The notes under the pieces were generated by a model. The model was given only the letters and a program-made list of their open reading frames with translations, was not told the DNA's origin and ran no database searches. A stretch of 64,000 bases of DNA from Stenotrophomonas lactitubi (GTDB lineage: Bacteria; Pseudomonadota; Gammaproteobacteria; Xanthomonadales; Xanthomonadaceae): contig NZ_PHQX01000002.1 of the NCBI RefSeq assembly GCF_002803515.1, forward strand, positions 124,001 to 188,000. Reading direction: 5' to 3'. Within the stretch, counting starts at the first letter, position 1; every line of letters starts with the position of its first letter. Shown piece after piece: positions 8,218 to 18,373 of the stretch. The position numbers and the translations under genes were made by a program.

Positions 8218-9417
8218 ATGACGATCCATTCCACCTTGCTGGCTACCGCCGTGTTTGCGGTCCTTTCCACCGCATCGGCGCAGGCCGCGCAGCCGCTGCG
8301 CGTCGCTGCTGGCGACCAGATTCCCGCTGGCCTCGTAGCCGCGCCGCTGCCGGCCGATGAAAGCGAGCACGCGCCGCTGGCGTTCGCCTGGGCACTGGAC
8401 CCGGCGCAACCACTGCAGGCCCCCGGCCCCCAGGCCGCGATCAGCCGCAGCTACTGGCAGCAGGTCGACGGTGCCGAGCTGCAGCGCGGCCTGGAACTGC
8501 CACTGAGCGCACCCGATGCGGTGATCCAGCTCAGCCCGGCGCCGGGTGCCCGCGCGCTGCCGGCCAGCGCGCTGCAGGTGCGTGATCCGGCGGGGCGCAG
8601 CAGCGTTGCGCGCAGTGTCGATGCACGCCAGCTGCAGGATGCGGGCATGCCGGTCAGCGATGGCAGCAGCATGCTGCGCACCCGTACCACCAGCGCAGCT
8701 GGCGCTTACCGGCTGCAGAGCGCGCAGGCGCAGGGCCGCTACGTGGTGCAGGTGCTGGAGCCCAACAGCCCGCTGCGGTTGGAAGTGCAGGCCAGCCAGG
8801 CGCAGGTGCTGGCCGGTGGCAACGTGCAGCTGCAGGCGCGTCTGCTGGAAGACGGGGCCAGCGCGGCGACGTTGCGCACACGGCGCGGCAGCCTTGGCGG
8901 TGAAGCGCTGCTGGTTGCACCCGATGGCCGCAGCTGGCCGCAGCGGCTGCTGCGCACCACCGATGGCAGCCTGCGGGCACAGGTGAGGATTCCGGCCGAG
9001 GCCAGCAACGCACAGGGCCTGTGGGAGCTGCAGGTGTTTGCCCAGGCCGACGGCGTGCTGCGCGATGGCAAGGTTGCCTTCGCGGTGGCCAGGCCGACCG
9101 CCCGCTTCGTCGGCCAGGCCATGCCCGATCCGGGCAGCCGCCAGGTCAGCCTGCCGCTGCAGGTGGCCGCCGCTGGCCGCTACGAGGCGCGCGGCACGCT
9201 GTATGCCACCGCAGCCAACGGCCAGCTGCAGCCTGTGGCGCAGGCCCATGCGGCAGCGTGGTTCGATGGCCCGGGCCGCGGCGCGCTGGTGCTGCCCTTC
9301 GACCAGGCCGCGTTGCCTGCCGGCTTCGGTGCGCCCTATGAACTGCGCGACCTGCAGCTGCAGGACCAGAGCCGGATGGCACCGATCGAGTCGCGCGCGC
9401 TGGCGTTGCGGTTCTGA
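8218..9417 (+). CDS. DUF4785-family exported protein, partner of the lipase-like gene
   Basis: A 399-residue protein with a clear signal peptide (TIHSTLLATAVFAVLSTASAQA) and a beta-rich body without catalytic motifs, ending PIESRALALRF. It resembles the DUF4785 family, whose members carry immunoglobulin-like beta domains and have no assigned activity. The ribosome-binding site agggag at 8206-8211 spaces best to the ATG at 8218, although an ATG at 8212 is also in frame. Given the 11-base spacing to the upstream hydrolase, I infer it is co-transcribed and may act as a chaperone, inhibitor or binding partner. That role is inference only. Confidence 0.7.
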   Translation: MTIHSTLLATAVFAVLSTASAQAAQPLRVAAGDQIPAGLVAAPLPADESEHAPLAFAWALDPAQPLQAPGPQAAISRSYWQQVDGAELQRGLELPLSAPDAVIQLSPAPGARALPASALQVRDPAGRSSVARSVDARQLQDAGMPVSDGSSMLRTRTTSAAGAYRLQSAQAQGRYVVQVLEPNSPLRLEVQASQAQVLAGGNVQLQARLLEDGASAATLRTRRGSLGGEALLVAPDGRSWPQRLLRTTDGSLRAQVRIPAEASNAQGLWELQVFAQADGVLRDGKVAFAVARPTARFVGQAMPDPGSRQVSLPLQVAAAGRYEARGTLYATAANGQLQPVAQAHAAAWFDGPGRGALVLPFDQAALPAGFGAPYELRDLQLQDQSRMAPIESRALALRF

Positions 9418-9428
9418 AGCAAGGCGTG

Positions 9429-9450
9429 GCGGGCCGGATGTCCGGCCCGC
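9429..9450. terminator. Perfect GC hairpin downstream of DUF4785 gene
   Basis: A 10-bp perfect stem (gcgggccgga / tccggcccgc, loop tg) begins 12 bases after the stop codon. There is no T-tract, so it may work as an mRNA 3' stabiliser or a weak terminator rather than a canonical one. Confidence 0.4.
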
Positions 9451-9463
9451 TGCACCGTCTTCT

Positions 9464-9532
9464 GTAGAGCCGAGCCTATGCTCGGCTGCCGTTCCCGCGG
9501 CCAAGAGCAGCCGAGCATAGGCTCGGCTCTAC
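9464..9532. repeat. SMAG-type inverted pair
   Basis: gtagagccgagcc at 9464 is mirrored by ggctcggctctac ending at 9532, with two palindromes of the 'gccgagc' subtype facing each other between two convergent genes. Confidence 0.85.
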
Positions 9533-9545
9533 AGTGGCATGTCGA

Positions 9546-10400
9546 TCACCCCGCGTAGGCGGTCAGCCGTCCTTCCTGTTCCACCACCGTGATCGCACCG
9601 CCGAACACGGCCGACAGCGGTTCGTCGCGCAGCAGCTCGGCGCGCGCGCCATCGGCCAGCACGCGGCCGTCGCGCAGCAGCACCACCCGCTCGATCTCGG
9701 GAATCACTTCCTCGATGTGGTGGGTGACCAGCACCAGGGTGATGCCCTGCTGGGCGAGCACGCGCATGGTGGCGATCAACTGCTGGCGGGCCACCAGGTC
9801 CAGCCCGGTGGAGGGTTCATCCAGCAGCAGCGCCTGCGGCCGGTTGACCAGCGCACGGGCGATCAGCACGCGGCGGGTCTCGCCGGCCGACAGTTCGGCG
9901 TAGGCACGCTCACGCAGGCCCGATGCGCCGGTCATCGCCAGGGTCTCGCCCACCCGCACGCGCATGTCGGCGGTGACCTCGCGGAACGCCGGCACCATGT
10001 AACTGGCGAAGAACCCCGACAGCACTGCCTGCTCCACCGTCAGCCCCGGCATGTCGGCCAGGTTGCTGCTGAGGTCGCCGGTGACGATGCCCAGCTGCGA
10101 GCGCAGCCGGTCGACCTGCCAGCGGTTCTGCCCCAGCACCTTCACCGCCACCGTGCCGTCGGCCTGCGCCAGCGGGTACAGCTCGCGGGTGATCAGCTTG
10201 ATGAAGGTGGACTTGCCACAGCCATTGGGGCCGAGCAGGGCGGTGTGCTGGCCCTGCGCGATGCGCAGGCTCAGCCCGTGCAGGACCTTCACCTGGCCGC
10301 GCATCACGCTGGCGCGGTCCAGTTCGATCAAGGGCGGCAGGTCCCCGGCGGATGGGGCAGGGTCTACGGCGCGGATGCGCGGATCAAGGCTCGACAACAC
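9546..10400 (-). CDS. ABC transporter ATP-binding protein
   Basis: A 284-residue single nucleotide-binding domain with Walker A GPNGCGKST, a Q-loop region, the signature motif as LSAGETRRV (LSAGE in place of LSGGQ), Walker B ALLLDEPSTGLD and the H-loop VLVTHHIEEV. No permease gene is adjacent, so it may serve a distant transporter or act as a soluble ABC protein like ModF, which it resembles in motif style. The start is uncertain: I prefer the GTG at 10400, preceded by a ggggа-like Shine-Dalgarno stretch; an ATG at 10469 would add 23 residues that lie close to the divergent desaturase gene. Confidence 0.82.
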   Translation of the reverse strand: MLSSLDPRIRAVDPAPSAGDLPPLIELDRASVMRGQVKVLHGLSLRIAQGQHTALLGPNGCGKSTFIKLITRELYPLAQADGTVAVKVLGQNRWQVDRLRSQLGIVTGDLSSNLADMPGLTVEQAVLSGFFASYMVPAFREVTADMRVRVGETLAMTGASGLRERAYAELSAGETRRVLIARALVNRPQALLLDEPSTGLDLVARQQLIATMRVLAQQGITLVLVTHHIEEVIPEIERVVLLRDGRVLADGARAELLRDEPLSAVFGGAITVVEQEGRLTAYAG

Positions 10401-10519
10401 GGGTCCCCAACTGTGAACGAAGCCACGGAATGGCGCTGCCAATCCAGCGGTGCAAGGTGCAGTTTGCAACGCAAGCGCCCATGATGTCTTCCATACCTGT
10501 GTCGCTCTGGAGAGCCGCC

Positions 10520-11722
10520 ATGCCTGATGCCCTGATGTCCCTGCTGACCGGTGGCGTGCTGGGCCTGGGCTGGTGGCAGCTGGCCCTGGTGCTGCTGGTC
10601 TTCACCCAGCTCACGATCTTCTCGGTCACCCTCTACCTGCACCGCAGCCAGGCGCACAGGGGCGTGGACGTCCACCCGGTGGTCGCGCACTTCTTCCGCT
10701 TCTGGACCTGGCTGACCACCTCGATGATCACCAAGGAATGGGTGGCGATCCATCGCAAGCACCACGCCAAGGTGGAAACCGAGGACGACCCGCACAGCCC
10801 GGTCACCCGTGGCATCGGCCAGGTGTTCTGGCGCGGCGTGGAGCTCTACCGCGAAGCACGCGGCATGCGCGCGGACATCGAACAGTACGGTCGCGGCACG
10901 CCGGACGACGCCATCGAGCGCCGCCTGTACACCCCCTATGCCACCTTCGGCCCGGTGCTGCTGTTTGCGATCAACACGGTGCTGTTCGGCCTGCCGGGCA
11001 TCGCCCTGTGGGCGATCCAGATGGCGTGGATTCCGTTCTGGGCCGCCGGCGTGGTCAATGGCCTGGGCCACTGGTGGGGCTACCGCAACTACGAGTCGGC
11101 CGACACCTCCACCAACCTGACGCCGTGGGCGTTCTGGATTGGTGGCGAGGAACTGCACAACAACCACCATGCGTTCCCCAGCTCGGCGCGCTTTGCGATG
11201 CGGCGCTGGGAGTTCGACATCGGCTGGAGCGCGATCCGCCTGCTGCAGGCCCTGCGCCTGGCCAAGGTATTGCGGGTGGCGCCGGCCATGGACGTGCGCC
11301 CGAACATCGCCGTGCCCGACGCCGACACCCTGAAAGCCCTGTTGTCGCATCGCTTCCAGGCGATGACCGACTACCAGCGCAACGTGTTCATGCCGGCATT
11401 GCGCGAGGAAGCACGACACGCCGGTGCCAAGCTGCGGCGGTTGCTGCCGCGCAGGCTGCGTCGTGGCCTGGTCAACGACGGCCGCTGGTTGAAGCCGGAC
11501 AGCCGCGCGCAGCTCAGCGAATGGGTCGCCCAGCGCCCGCGCATCCGTACCCTGGTGGAATATCGCGCGCGCCTGGCAACGCTGCTGGAAGCGCGTGGTC
11601 ACGATGCCGCCGAGCGCCTGCGTCAACTGCAGGCCTGGTGCCGCGAGGCCGAGGAAAGCGGCATTGCCGCGCTGCAGGCCTATGCCGCGCGACTGAAGGG
11701 TTACACCCTGGTGGGCGGATGA
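10520..11722 (+). CDS. Membrane fatty-acid (acyl-CoA type) desaturase
   Basis: A 400-residue integral membrane enzyme with the three histidine boxes of membrane desaturases: HRSQAH, HRKHH and HNNHHAFP, which hold a diiron centre. Hydrophobic helices precede box 1 (LGWWQLALVLLVFTQLTIF) and lie between boxes 2 and 3. It should insert a double bond (delta-9 type) into acyl chains to tune membrane fluidity. About 90 C-terminal residues are basic, Arg-rich and cytosolic, longer than minimal family members. ATG 10520 follows ctctggagag. Its stop overlaps the next gene by four bases (ATGA), showing translational coupling to the EF-hand protein. Confidence 0.88.
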   Translation: MPDALMSLLTGGVLGLGWWQLALVLLVFTQLTIFSVTLYLHRSQAHRGVDVHPVVAHFFRFWTWLTTSMITKEWVAIHRKHHAKVETEDDPHSPVTRGIGQVFWRGVELYREARGMRADIEQYGRGTPDDAIERRLYTPYATFGPVLLFAINTVLFGLPGIALWAIQMAWIPFWAAGVVNGLGHWWGYRNYESADTSTNLTPWAFWIGGEELHNNHHAFPSSARFAMRRWEFDIGWSAIRLLQALRLAKVLRVAPAMDVRPNIAVPDADTLKALLSHRFQAMTDYQRNVFMPALREEARHAGAKLRRLLPRRLRRGLVNDGRWLKPDSRAQLSEWVAQRPRIRTLVEYRARLATLLEARGHDAAERLRQLQAWCREAEESGIAALQAYAARLKGYTLVGG

Positions 11723-12054
11723 AGGCTGCGCTGACGGTGTTGTTGCTGGTCGCAGTGTGGGCGCCTGCCGTGCAGGCCCAGGTCAGCGACACCGCCAGCT
11801 ACCTGCAGCGCATGGACAGCGACGGCGACGGCAAGGTCAGTGAAGCCGAGTACCTGCAGTGGATGCTGTACGCGTTCGATCGCATGGACCGCAACGGCGA
11901 TGGCGTGCTGACCGCCGATGAGCTGCCCGGCGGCAAGGGCAGGGCCATCAGCCGCGAACAGCAGCGGCAGACGATCGTGCAGCGCTTCCACAAACAGGAC
12001 GCCAACGGTGATGGGTTCCTGGATGCGCGGGAACTGGCTGCACCACCACGCTGA
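11719..12054 (+). CDS. Small exported EF-hand protein
   Basis: A 111-residue protein: signal peptide (ALTVLLLVAVWAPAVQA), then three canonical 12-residue calcium loops, DSDGDGKVSEAE, DRNGDGVLTADE and DANGDGFLDARE. Spacing suggests one EF-hand pair plus a third hand near the C-terminus. It should bind Ca2+ in the periplasm or outside the cell. Its start ATG overlaps the desaturase stop (ATGA), so it is co-translated with that gene. No known functional link between the two is evident. Confidence 0.85.
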   Translation: MKAALTVLLLVAVWAPAVQAQVSDTASYLQRMDSDGDGKVSEAEYLQWMLYAFDRMDRNGDGVLTADELPGGKGRAISREQQRQTIVQRFHKQDANGDGFLDARELAAPPR

Positions 12055-12073
12055 GCGGGCATAGAATCGTCCC

Positions 12074-12886
12074 ATGCCCGAACTGCCCGAAGTAGAAACC
12101 ACCCGCCGCGGCCTGGCGCCGCACCTGCAGGGCCGCCGCGTGCATGGGGTGATCCTGCGCCGTGCCGACCTGCGTTGGCCGATCCCGCCGGAAGTGGCCG
12201 AGCTGCTGCCCGGCCAGCGCATCGAAGACGTGCGCCGCCGCGCCAAGTACCTGCTGCTGGATACCGCCATCGGCAGTGCCGTACTGCACCTGGGCATGTC
12301 CGGCAGCCTGCGCGTGCTGCCCGGCGACACCCCGCTGCGCGCCCACGACCATGTGGACATCAGCCTGGACAACGGTCGCCTGCTGCGTTTCAACGACCCG
12401 CGCCGCTTCGGCAGCCTGCTCTGGCAGCCCGCCGGCGAGATCCATCCGTTGCTGCAGGGGCTGGGCCCGGAACCGCTGGATGAAGCCTTCGACGGCGACT
12501 ACCTGTTCGCCCGCAGCCGGGGCCGCAGCGCGCCAGTGAAGACCTTCCTGATGGACCAGGCGGTAGTGGTCGGCGTGGGCAACATCTACGCGGCCGAAAG
12601 CCTGTTCAAGGCCGGCATCAGCCCGCTGCGCGAAGCTGGCAAGGTCACCCGCGAGCGCTACCGGCGGCTGGCCACGGCAGTGAAGGAAACGCTGGACTAC
12701 GCGATCACCCGTGGTGGCACCACCCTGCGTGATTTCATCAGCCCCGACGGCGCGCCGGGCTACTTCGAGCAGGAGCTGCTGGTGTACGGCCGCGATGGCC
12801 TGCCGTGCCCCAGCTGCGGCCGCCCACTCAAGCACGCGATGATCGGCCAGCGGGCCAGCGTGTGGTGCAGCCGCTGCCAGCGCTGA
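12074..12886 (+). CDS. mutM: Formamidopyrimidine-DNA glycosylase
   Basis: A 270-residue orthologue of MutM/Fpg at the usual family length. The N-terminus [14 protein letters not shown] carries the catalytic Pro2 (Schiff-base nucleophile) and Glu3. The helix-two-turn-helix segment ([17 protein letters not shown]) and the C-terminal zinc finger C-x2-C...C-x2-C (CPSCGRPL...WCSRCQR) are intact. It excises 8-oxoguanine and formamidopyrimidines and nicks the abasic site in base excision repair. It begins 19 bases after the EF-hand gene, so it may be read from the same transcript. Confidence 0.97.
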   Translation: MPELPEVETTRRGLAPHLQGRRVHGVILRRADLRWPIPPEVAELLPGQRIEDVRRRAKYLLLDTAIGSAVLHLGMSGSLRVLPGDTPLRAHDHVDISLDNGRLLRFNDPRRFGSLLWQPAGEIHPLLQGLGPEPLDEAFDGDYLFARSRGRSAPVKTFLMDQAVVVGVGNIYAAESLFKAGISPLREAGKVTRERYRRLATAVKETLDYAITRGGTTLRDFISPDGAPGYFEQELLVYGRDGLPCPSCGRPLKHAMIGQRASVWCSRCQR

Positions 12887-12953
12887 ACGTCTTCATGCGC
12901 TGCACACGCGCAGCGCTATAGTCCAGCCAGCATCCGCTGCGGGGGCGTTGGCG

Positions 12954-13520
12954 ATGGATGAAGGACCGGATATCACCGTCTGGCTGGATGCTGCGCGCGG
13001 CGGCGATCGCGCCGCGCTCGACCGCGTGCTGACCACCCTGTACCAGGAGCTGCACAGCATGGCCCGGCGGCAGCTGGCCGGGCAGCAGGGGCGCACCCTG
13101 GATGCCACCTCGCTGGTCCACGAGTCCTACCTGAAGCTGCTGGGCAGCCGCGGTGCGGCGCGCTTCGAGGACCGTGCGCACTTCTTCGCCTATGCAGCCT
13201 CGGCGATGCGCAGCGTGGTTGTCGACTACGCGCGCAACCGCTTGGCGCGCAAGCGCGGTGGCGACCTCAAGCGGGTGGCCGAGATTCCCGAGAACAGCAG
13301 CAGCGGCGTGCGCCTGGACGAGGACCTGCTGGCCCTCGATGTTGCGTTGGAACGCCTGCAGGCCGTCGATGCGCATCTGGCCAAGGTCGTGGAGCTGCGC
13401 TACTTCGCGGGCCTGTCCGAGCTGGAGATCGCCGAGCTGAGCCAGCGCTCGGAACGCAGCATCCGCCGCGACTGGCAGAAAGCGCGGCTGTTCCTGCTGG
13501 CCGCGATGCGCAGCGACTGA
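12954..13520 (+). CDS. ECF sigma factor paired with a Ser/Thr kinase
   Basis: A 188-residue sigma-70 family protein with region 2 (HESYLKLL, HFFAYAASAMRSVVVDYARNR) and region 4 (VELRYFAGLSELEIAEL, RSIRRDWQKARLFL). It matches the TIGR02999-type ECF group in which a protein kinase gene is adjacent (ECF43 in the classification I remember). In studied members, phosphorylation of a conserved threonine in region 2 activates the sigma factor in place of an anti-sigma. Thr48 and Thr52 lie just before HESYLKLL and are candidates. Start at ATG 12954; a TTG at 12948 is possible. The kinase gene starts 18 bases downstream. No anti-sigma gene is present. Confidence 0.87.
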   Translation: MDEGPDITVWLDAARGGDRAALDRVLTTLYQELHSMARRQLAGQQGRTLDATSLVHESYLKLLGSRGAARFEDRAHFFAYAASAMRSVVVDYARNRLARKRGGDLKRVAEIPENSSSGVRLDEDLLALDVALERLQAVDAHLAKVVELRYFAGLSELEIAELSQRSERSIRRDWQKARLFLLAAMRSD

Positions 13521-13538
13521 GTCGCCGCGACCCACATC

Positions 13539-16004
<2,466 letters not shown>

Positions 16005-16052
16005 CGTTTGTCTGCCTATGATGGCCGACCTTCCCTTTGCTCCCGCGCCTGC

Positions 16053-17657
16053 ATGCAACGACGCGACTTCATCCGCAATGCCTCCCTGGCCCTGGCCGCC
16101 TTCGGCCTGCCGTCACTGCCGGCCTGTGCGGCCAGCAAGAGTGGCCAGCTCGGGCTGCGCCGGCTTGGCCAGCCGCAGCCGTTCGATTTCGCCACTCTGA
16201 AGGGTCAGGCGCGCGCGCTGGCACAGGCGCCGTACCAGAGCCACAAGCGGGTACTGCCGGGCAAGCTGGAAGCGCTGGACTGGGATCAGTACCAGTCGAT
16301 CGGCTACCGCCAGGACCATGCTTTGTGGGCCGACCAGCCGGGAAAATTCCAGGCCAAGTTCTTCCATCTGGGCCTGTACTTCCATTCGCCCGTGCGCATG
16401 TACGACGTGGTCGACGGCAAGGCGCAGGAACTGGCCTATGACGGCGCCGCGTTCAACTACGGCAAGAGCGGGTTGAAGAACGGTGAGCTGCCGGCCGACC
16501 TCGGCTTTGCCGGGTTCCGGTTGAACACGCGCAAGGACACCGACCGCGATTTCGCCGCGTTCCTGGGGGCCAGCTACTTCCGCGCAGTGGGCAAGGAAGG
16601 CCAGTACGGCCAGTCCGCGCGTGGCCTGGCCATCGACACCGGCATGGGCAAGCCCGAGGAATTCCCGGACTTCATCGCCTATTACCTGGAACAGCCTGCG
16701 GCCGACTCGGACACGATCATCGTCTACGCGCTGCTGGATTCGCCCAGCGTGGCCGGTGCCTACCGTTTCGCCGTCACCAACGGCGATGTGCTGCTGATGG
16801 ACATCGACAGCGCGCTGTACCCGCGCAAGACCATCGAGCGGCTGGGCATCGCGCCCTGCACCAGCATGTACCAGGTGGGCGAGAACGACCGCCGCATGGG
16901 CTGGGACTGGCGGCCGGAGATCCACGATACCGACGGCCTGTCGCTGTGGACCGGCGCTGGCGAATGGATCTGGCGGCCGCTGCTGAACCCGCGCAACCTG
17001 CGCTTCAACATGTTCGTCGACCGCAATCCGCGTGGCTTCGGCCTGCTGCAGCGTGACCGCAACTTCGATCACTACCAGGACGACGGCGTGTTCTACGAGA
17101 AGCGCCCGTGCCTGTGGGTGGAGCCGAAGGGTGACTGGGGCGAGGGCTCGGTGCAGCTGGTGGAGATTCCCACCGTCGATGAAACCTTCGACAACATCGT
17201 GGCCTTCTGGAACCCGAAGGAAAAGCCGCAGCCGGGCCAGGAACTGCTGGTCGGCTACCGGCTGTACTGGGGCGCACAGCCGCCGGCGCATACGCCGCTG
17301 GCCCACTGCGTGGCCAGCCGCACCGGCCTGGGTGGGGTGATCGGCAAGAAGCGGGAGTATTTCTCGTGGCGTTTCGCGGTGGACTTCGAAGGCGGCGAAC
17401 TGGCCAGCCTGATCGACAAGGCCGACGTCGAAGCGGTTGTCGAAACCAGCCGTGGCCGGGTGGAGATCGTCTCGGCGCGGCCGTTGCGCGAGATCAAGGG
17501 CTACCGTGCGATGTTCGACCTGGTGCCGCCGGAGGGCAGCACCGAGCAGATCGACATCCGCCTGTACCTGCGCAGTGGCGGCAAGACCCTCACCGAAACC
17601 TGGCTGTACCAGTACACCCCGCCACCGGCCGGTGCGCCGGAGCGCACGCTGTACTGA
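16053..17657 (+). CDS. opgD: Glucan biosynthesis protein D (periplasmic glucans)
   Basis: A 534-residue MdoG/OpgD-family protein. The N-terminus MQRRDFIRNASLALAAFGLP is a twin-arginine (Tat) signal, as is usual for OpgD and unlike Sec-exported OpgG. The body matches the OpgD/OpgG fold (FHLGLYFHSPVRMYDVV, FDHYQDDGVFYEKRP, GVIGKKREYFSWRFAVDFEGG). It acts in the periplasm in synthesis or branching control of osmoregulated glucans. Start taken at ATG 16053 at the Tat motif. The gene is 48 bases downstream of the kinase, but its own function is housekeeping-like, so operon membership is uncertain. Its 3' side carries the repeat composite described separately. Confidence 0.95.
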   Translation: MQRRDFIRNASLALAAFGLPSLPACAASKSGQLGLRRLGQPQPFDFATLKGQARALAQAPYQSHKRVLPGKLEALDWDQYQSIGYRQDHALWADQPGKFQAKFFHLGLYFHSPVRMYDVVDGKAQELAYDGAAFNYGKSGLKNGELPADLGFAGFRLNTRKDTDRDFAAFLGASYFRAVGKEGQYGQSARGLAIDTGMGKPEEFPDFIAYYLEQPAADSDTIIVYALLDSPSVAGAYRFAVTNGDVLLMDIDSALYPRKTIERLGIAPCTSMYQVGENDRRMGWDWRPEIHDTDGLSLWTGAGEWIWRPLLNPRNLRFNMFVDRNPRGFGLLQRDRNFDHYQDDGVFYEKRPCLWVEPKGDWGEGSVQLVEIPTVDETFDNIVAFWNPKEKPQPGQELLVGYRLYWGAQPPAHTPLAHCVASRTGLGGVIGKKREYFSWRFAVDFEGGELASLIDKADVEAVVETSRGRVEIVSARPLREIKGYRAMFDLVPPEGSTEQIDIRLYLRSGGKTLTETWLYQYTPPPAGAPERTLY

Positions 17658-17692
17658 CGGGTCTATCGGCAGGGCTGCGCCCTGCACCCGCT

Positions 17693-17717
17693 GTAGTGCC
17701 GGCCGCTGGCCGGCAAC
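17693..17717 (+). repeat. SMAG-type GTAG palindrome
   Basis: gtagtgccggcc...ggccggcaac, a GTAG-headed palindrome of the 'tgccggcc' subtype, 35 bases after the opgD stop. It forms part of the left arm of the mirror-symmetric region; its exact reverse complement is at 18309-18333. Confidence 0.85.
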
Positions 17718-17768
17718 CTCAGAAGCAACAGCAACAGCAACAGCAACAGCTGGCATTCGGTGGGATGG

Positions 17769-17961
17769 CGGGGTGGGTCCGGTTGCGGGGGACGCCGTGA
17801 ACCCATCCCTGGGGGCTTGGCCGCGGCTTGCACGTGTGCGCTGTCCTGCGCACACGGCAAGACCGGGGTTGGGCATCCTGCCCAACCCGCCCGAGGCATG
17901 CCTCGGGCCCATGCCGCGGACACCCCCGCAACCGGACCCACCCCGCCTTCGACAGATTTCC
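17769..17961 (-). repeat. 3'-end structured element, copy A (loop-expanded)
   Basis: Outer arms 17769-17791 and 17923-17945 are perfect 23-bp reverse complements. On the opgD strand the inner part reads ggggacgccgtgaaccc, then atccctgggggcttgg, then a stem that in other copies closes as a short hairpin. Here the hairpin loop holds about 80 extra bases forming three more hairpins (gtgtgcgc/gcgcacac, ggttgggca/tgcccaacc, cccgaggc/gcctcggg). The tail cttcgacagatttcc follows. It starts 112 bases after the opgD stop codon. Confidence 0.7.
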
Positions 17962-18042
17962 GCGATCTGTCGGGATGGCATGGCCTGCTCTTGGTGGGTG
18001 TCGACCACGCTGCTGTTGGTGGGTGTCGACCTTGGTCGACAC

Positions 18043-18141
18043 GTAGATCCACGCCATGCGTGGATGCTCTTCGATCCCAATTCGAAATATTCGAAATATT
18101 CGATTTCGATGGAGATTCATCCACGCATGGCGTGGATCTAC
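18043..18141. repeat. SMAG-type inverted pair with AT-rich spacer
   Basis: gtagatccacgccatgcgtg at 18043 faces its reverse complement ending in gtggatctac at 18141. The spacer is unusually AT-rich for this genome and carries repeated ttcgaa and aatatt palindromes. A separate hairpin, gtgtcgacc/ggtcgacac, precedes it at 18023-18042. Confidence 0.8.
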
Positions 18142-18150
18142 CAGACACCG

Positions 18151-18262
18151 GGAAACTGTCAGAGGTGGGGCGGTGTCGGATTGCGGGGTGTCAGCCGCAT
18201 GGATGCGGCTGCCAAGCCTACAGGGACGTACTTGCGGCGTCCCCGCTATCCGACACCGCCCC
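18151..18262 (+). repeat. 3'-end structured element, copy B
   Basis: Outer arms 18167-18180 and 18249-18262 are perfect complements; inner arms gcgggg (18183) and ccccgc (18241) extend the stem. Inside are a hairpin cagccgcatggatgcggctg (18192-18211) and the conserved strand ccaagcctacagggacgt. It begins with ggaaactgtcagagg. Read on the tdk strand it is 112 bases downstream of the tdk stop, in the same orientation as the other copies relative to their genes. Confidence 0.75.
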
Positions 18263-18308
18263 GCCATCCCACCGAATGCCAGCTGTTGCTGTTGCTGTTG
18301 CTTCTGAG

Positions 18309-18333
18309 GTTGCCGGCCAGCGGCCGGCACTAC
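18309..18333 (-). repeat. SMAG-type GTAG palindrome
   Basis: Exact reverse complement of the copy at 17693-17717, placed symmetrically in the right arm of the composite, about 40 bases beyond the tdk stop. Confidence 0.85.
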
Positions 18334-18373
18334 CGCGTCGGCAGGTGCAGGGCGCAGCCCTGCCGAAAAACCC

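Larger units (their letters stand above)
17667..18365. repeat. Mirror-symmetric repeat composite between opgD and tdk
   Basis: This 700-bp intergenic region has no gene. Its two ends are inverted copies of each other: 17667-17687 pairs with 18345-18365, and 17693-17773 pairs with 18259-18333. Each arm holds, from outside in, a hairpin, a SMAG palindrome, a run of gcaaca units (four on the left, three on the right) and the motif ctggcattcggtgggatgg. Inside lie two copies of a larger structured element (17769-17961 and 18151-18262), a SMAG inverted pair (18043-18065 and 18119-18141), the direct repeat ttggtgggtgtcgacc at 17991 and 18016, and an AT-rich centre with overlapping ttcgaa/aatatt palindromes (18080-18102). 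Confidence 0.85.

Noticed and set aside
17721..17750. gcaaca microsatellite as coding poly-Gln
   Set aside because: It lies in a non-coding inverted arm, its mirror copy has a different unit count, and any frame through it lacks gene features.
17693..18333. CRISPR-like array
   Set aside because: Repeats are palindromes in inverted, not direct, order; spacers are not uniform and no cas genes are present.
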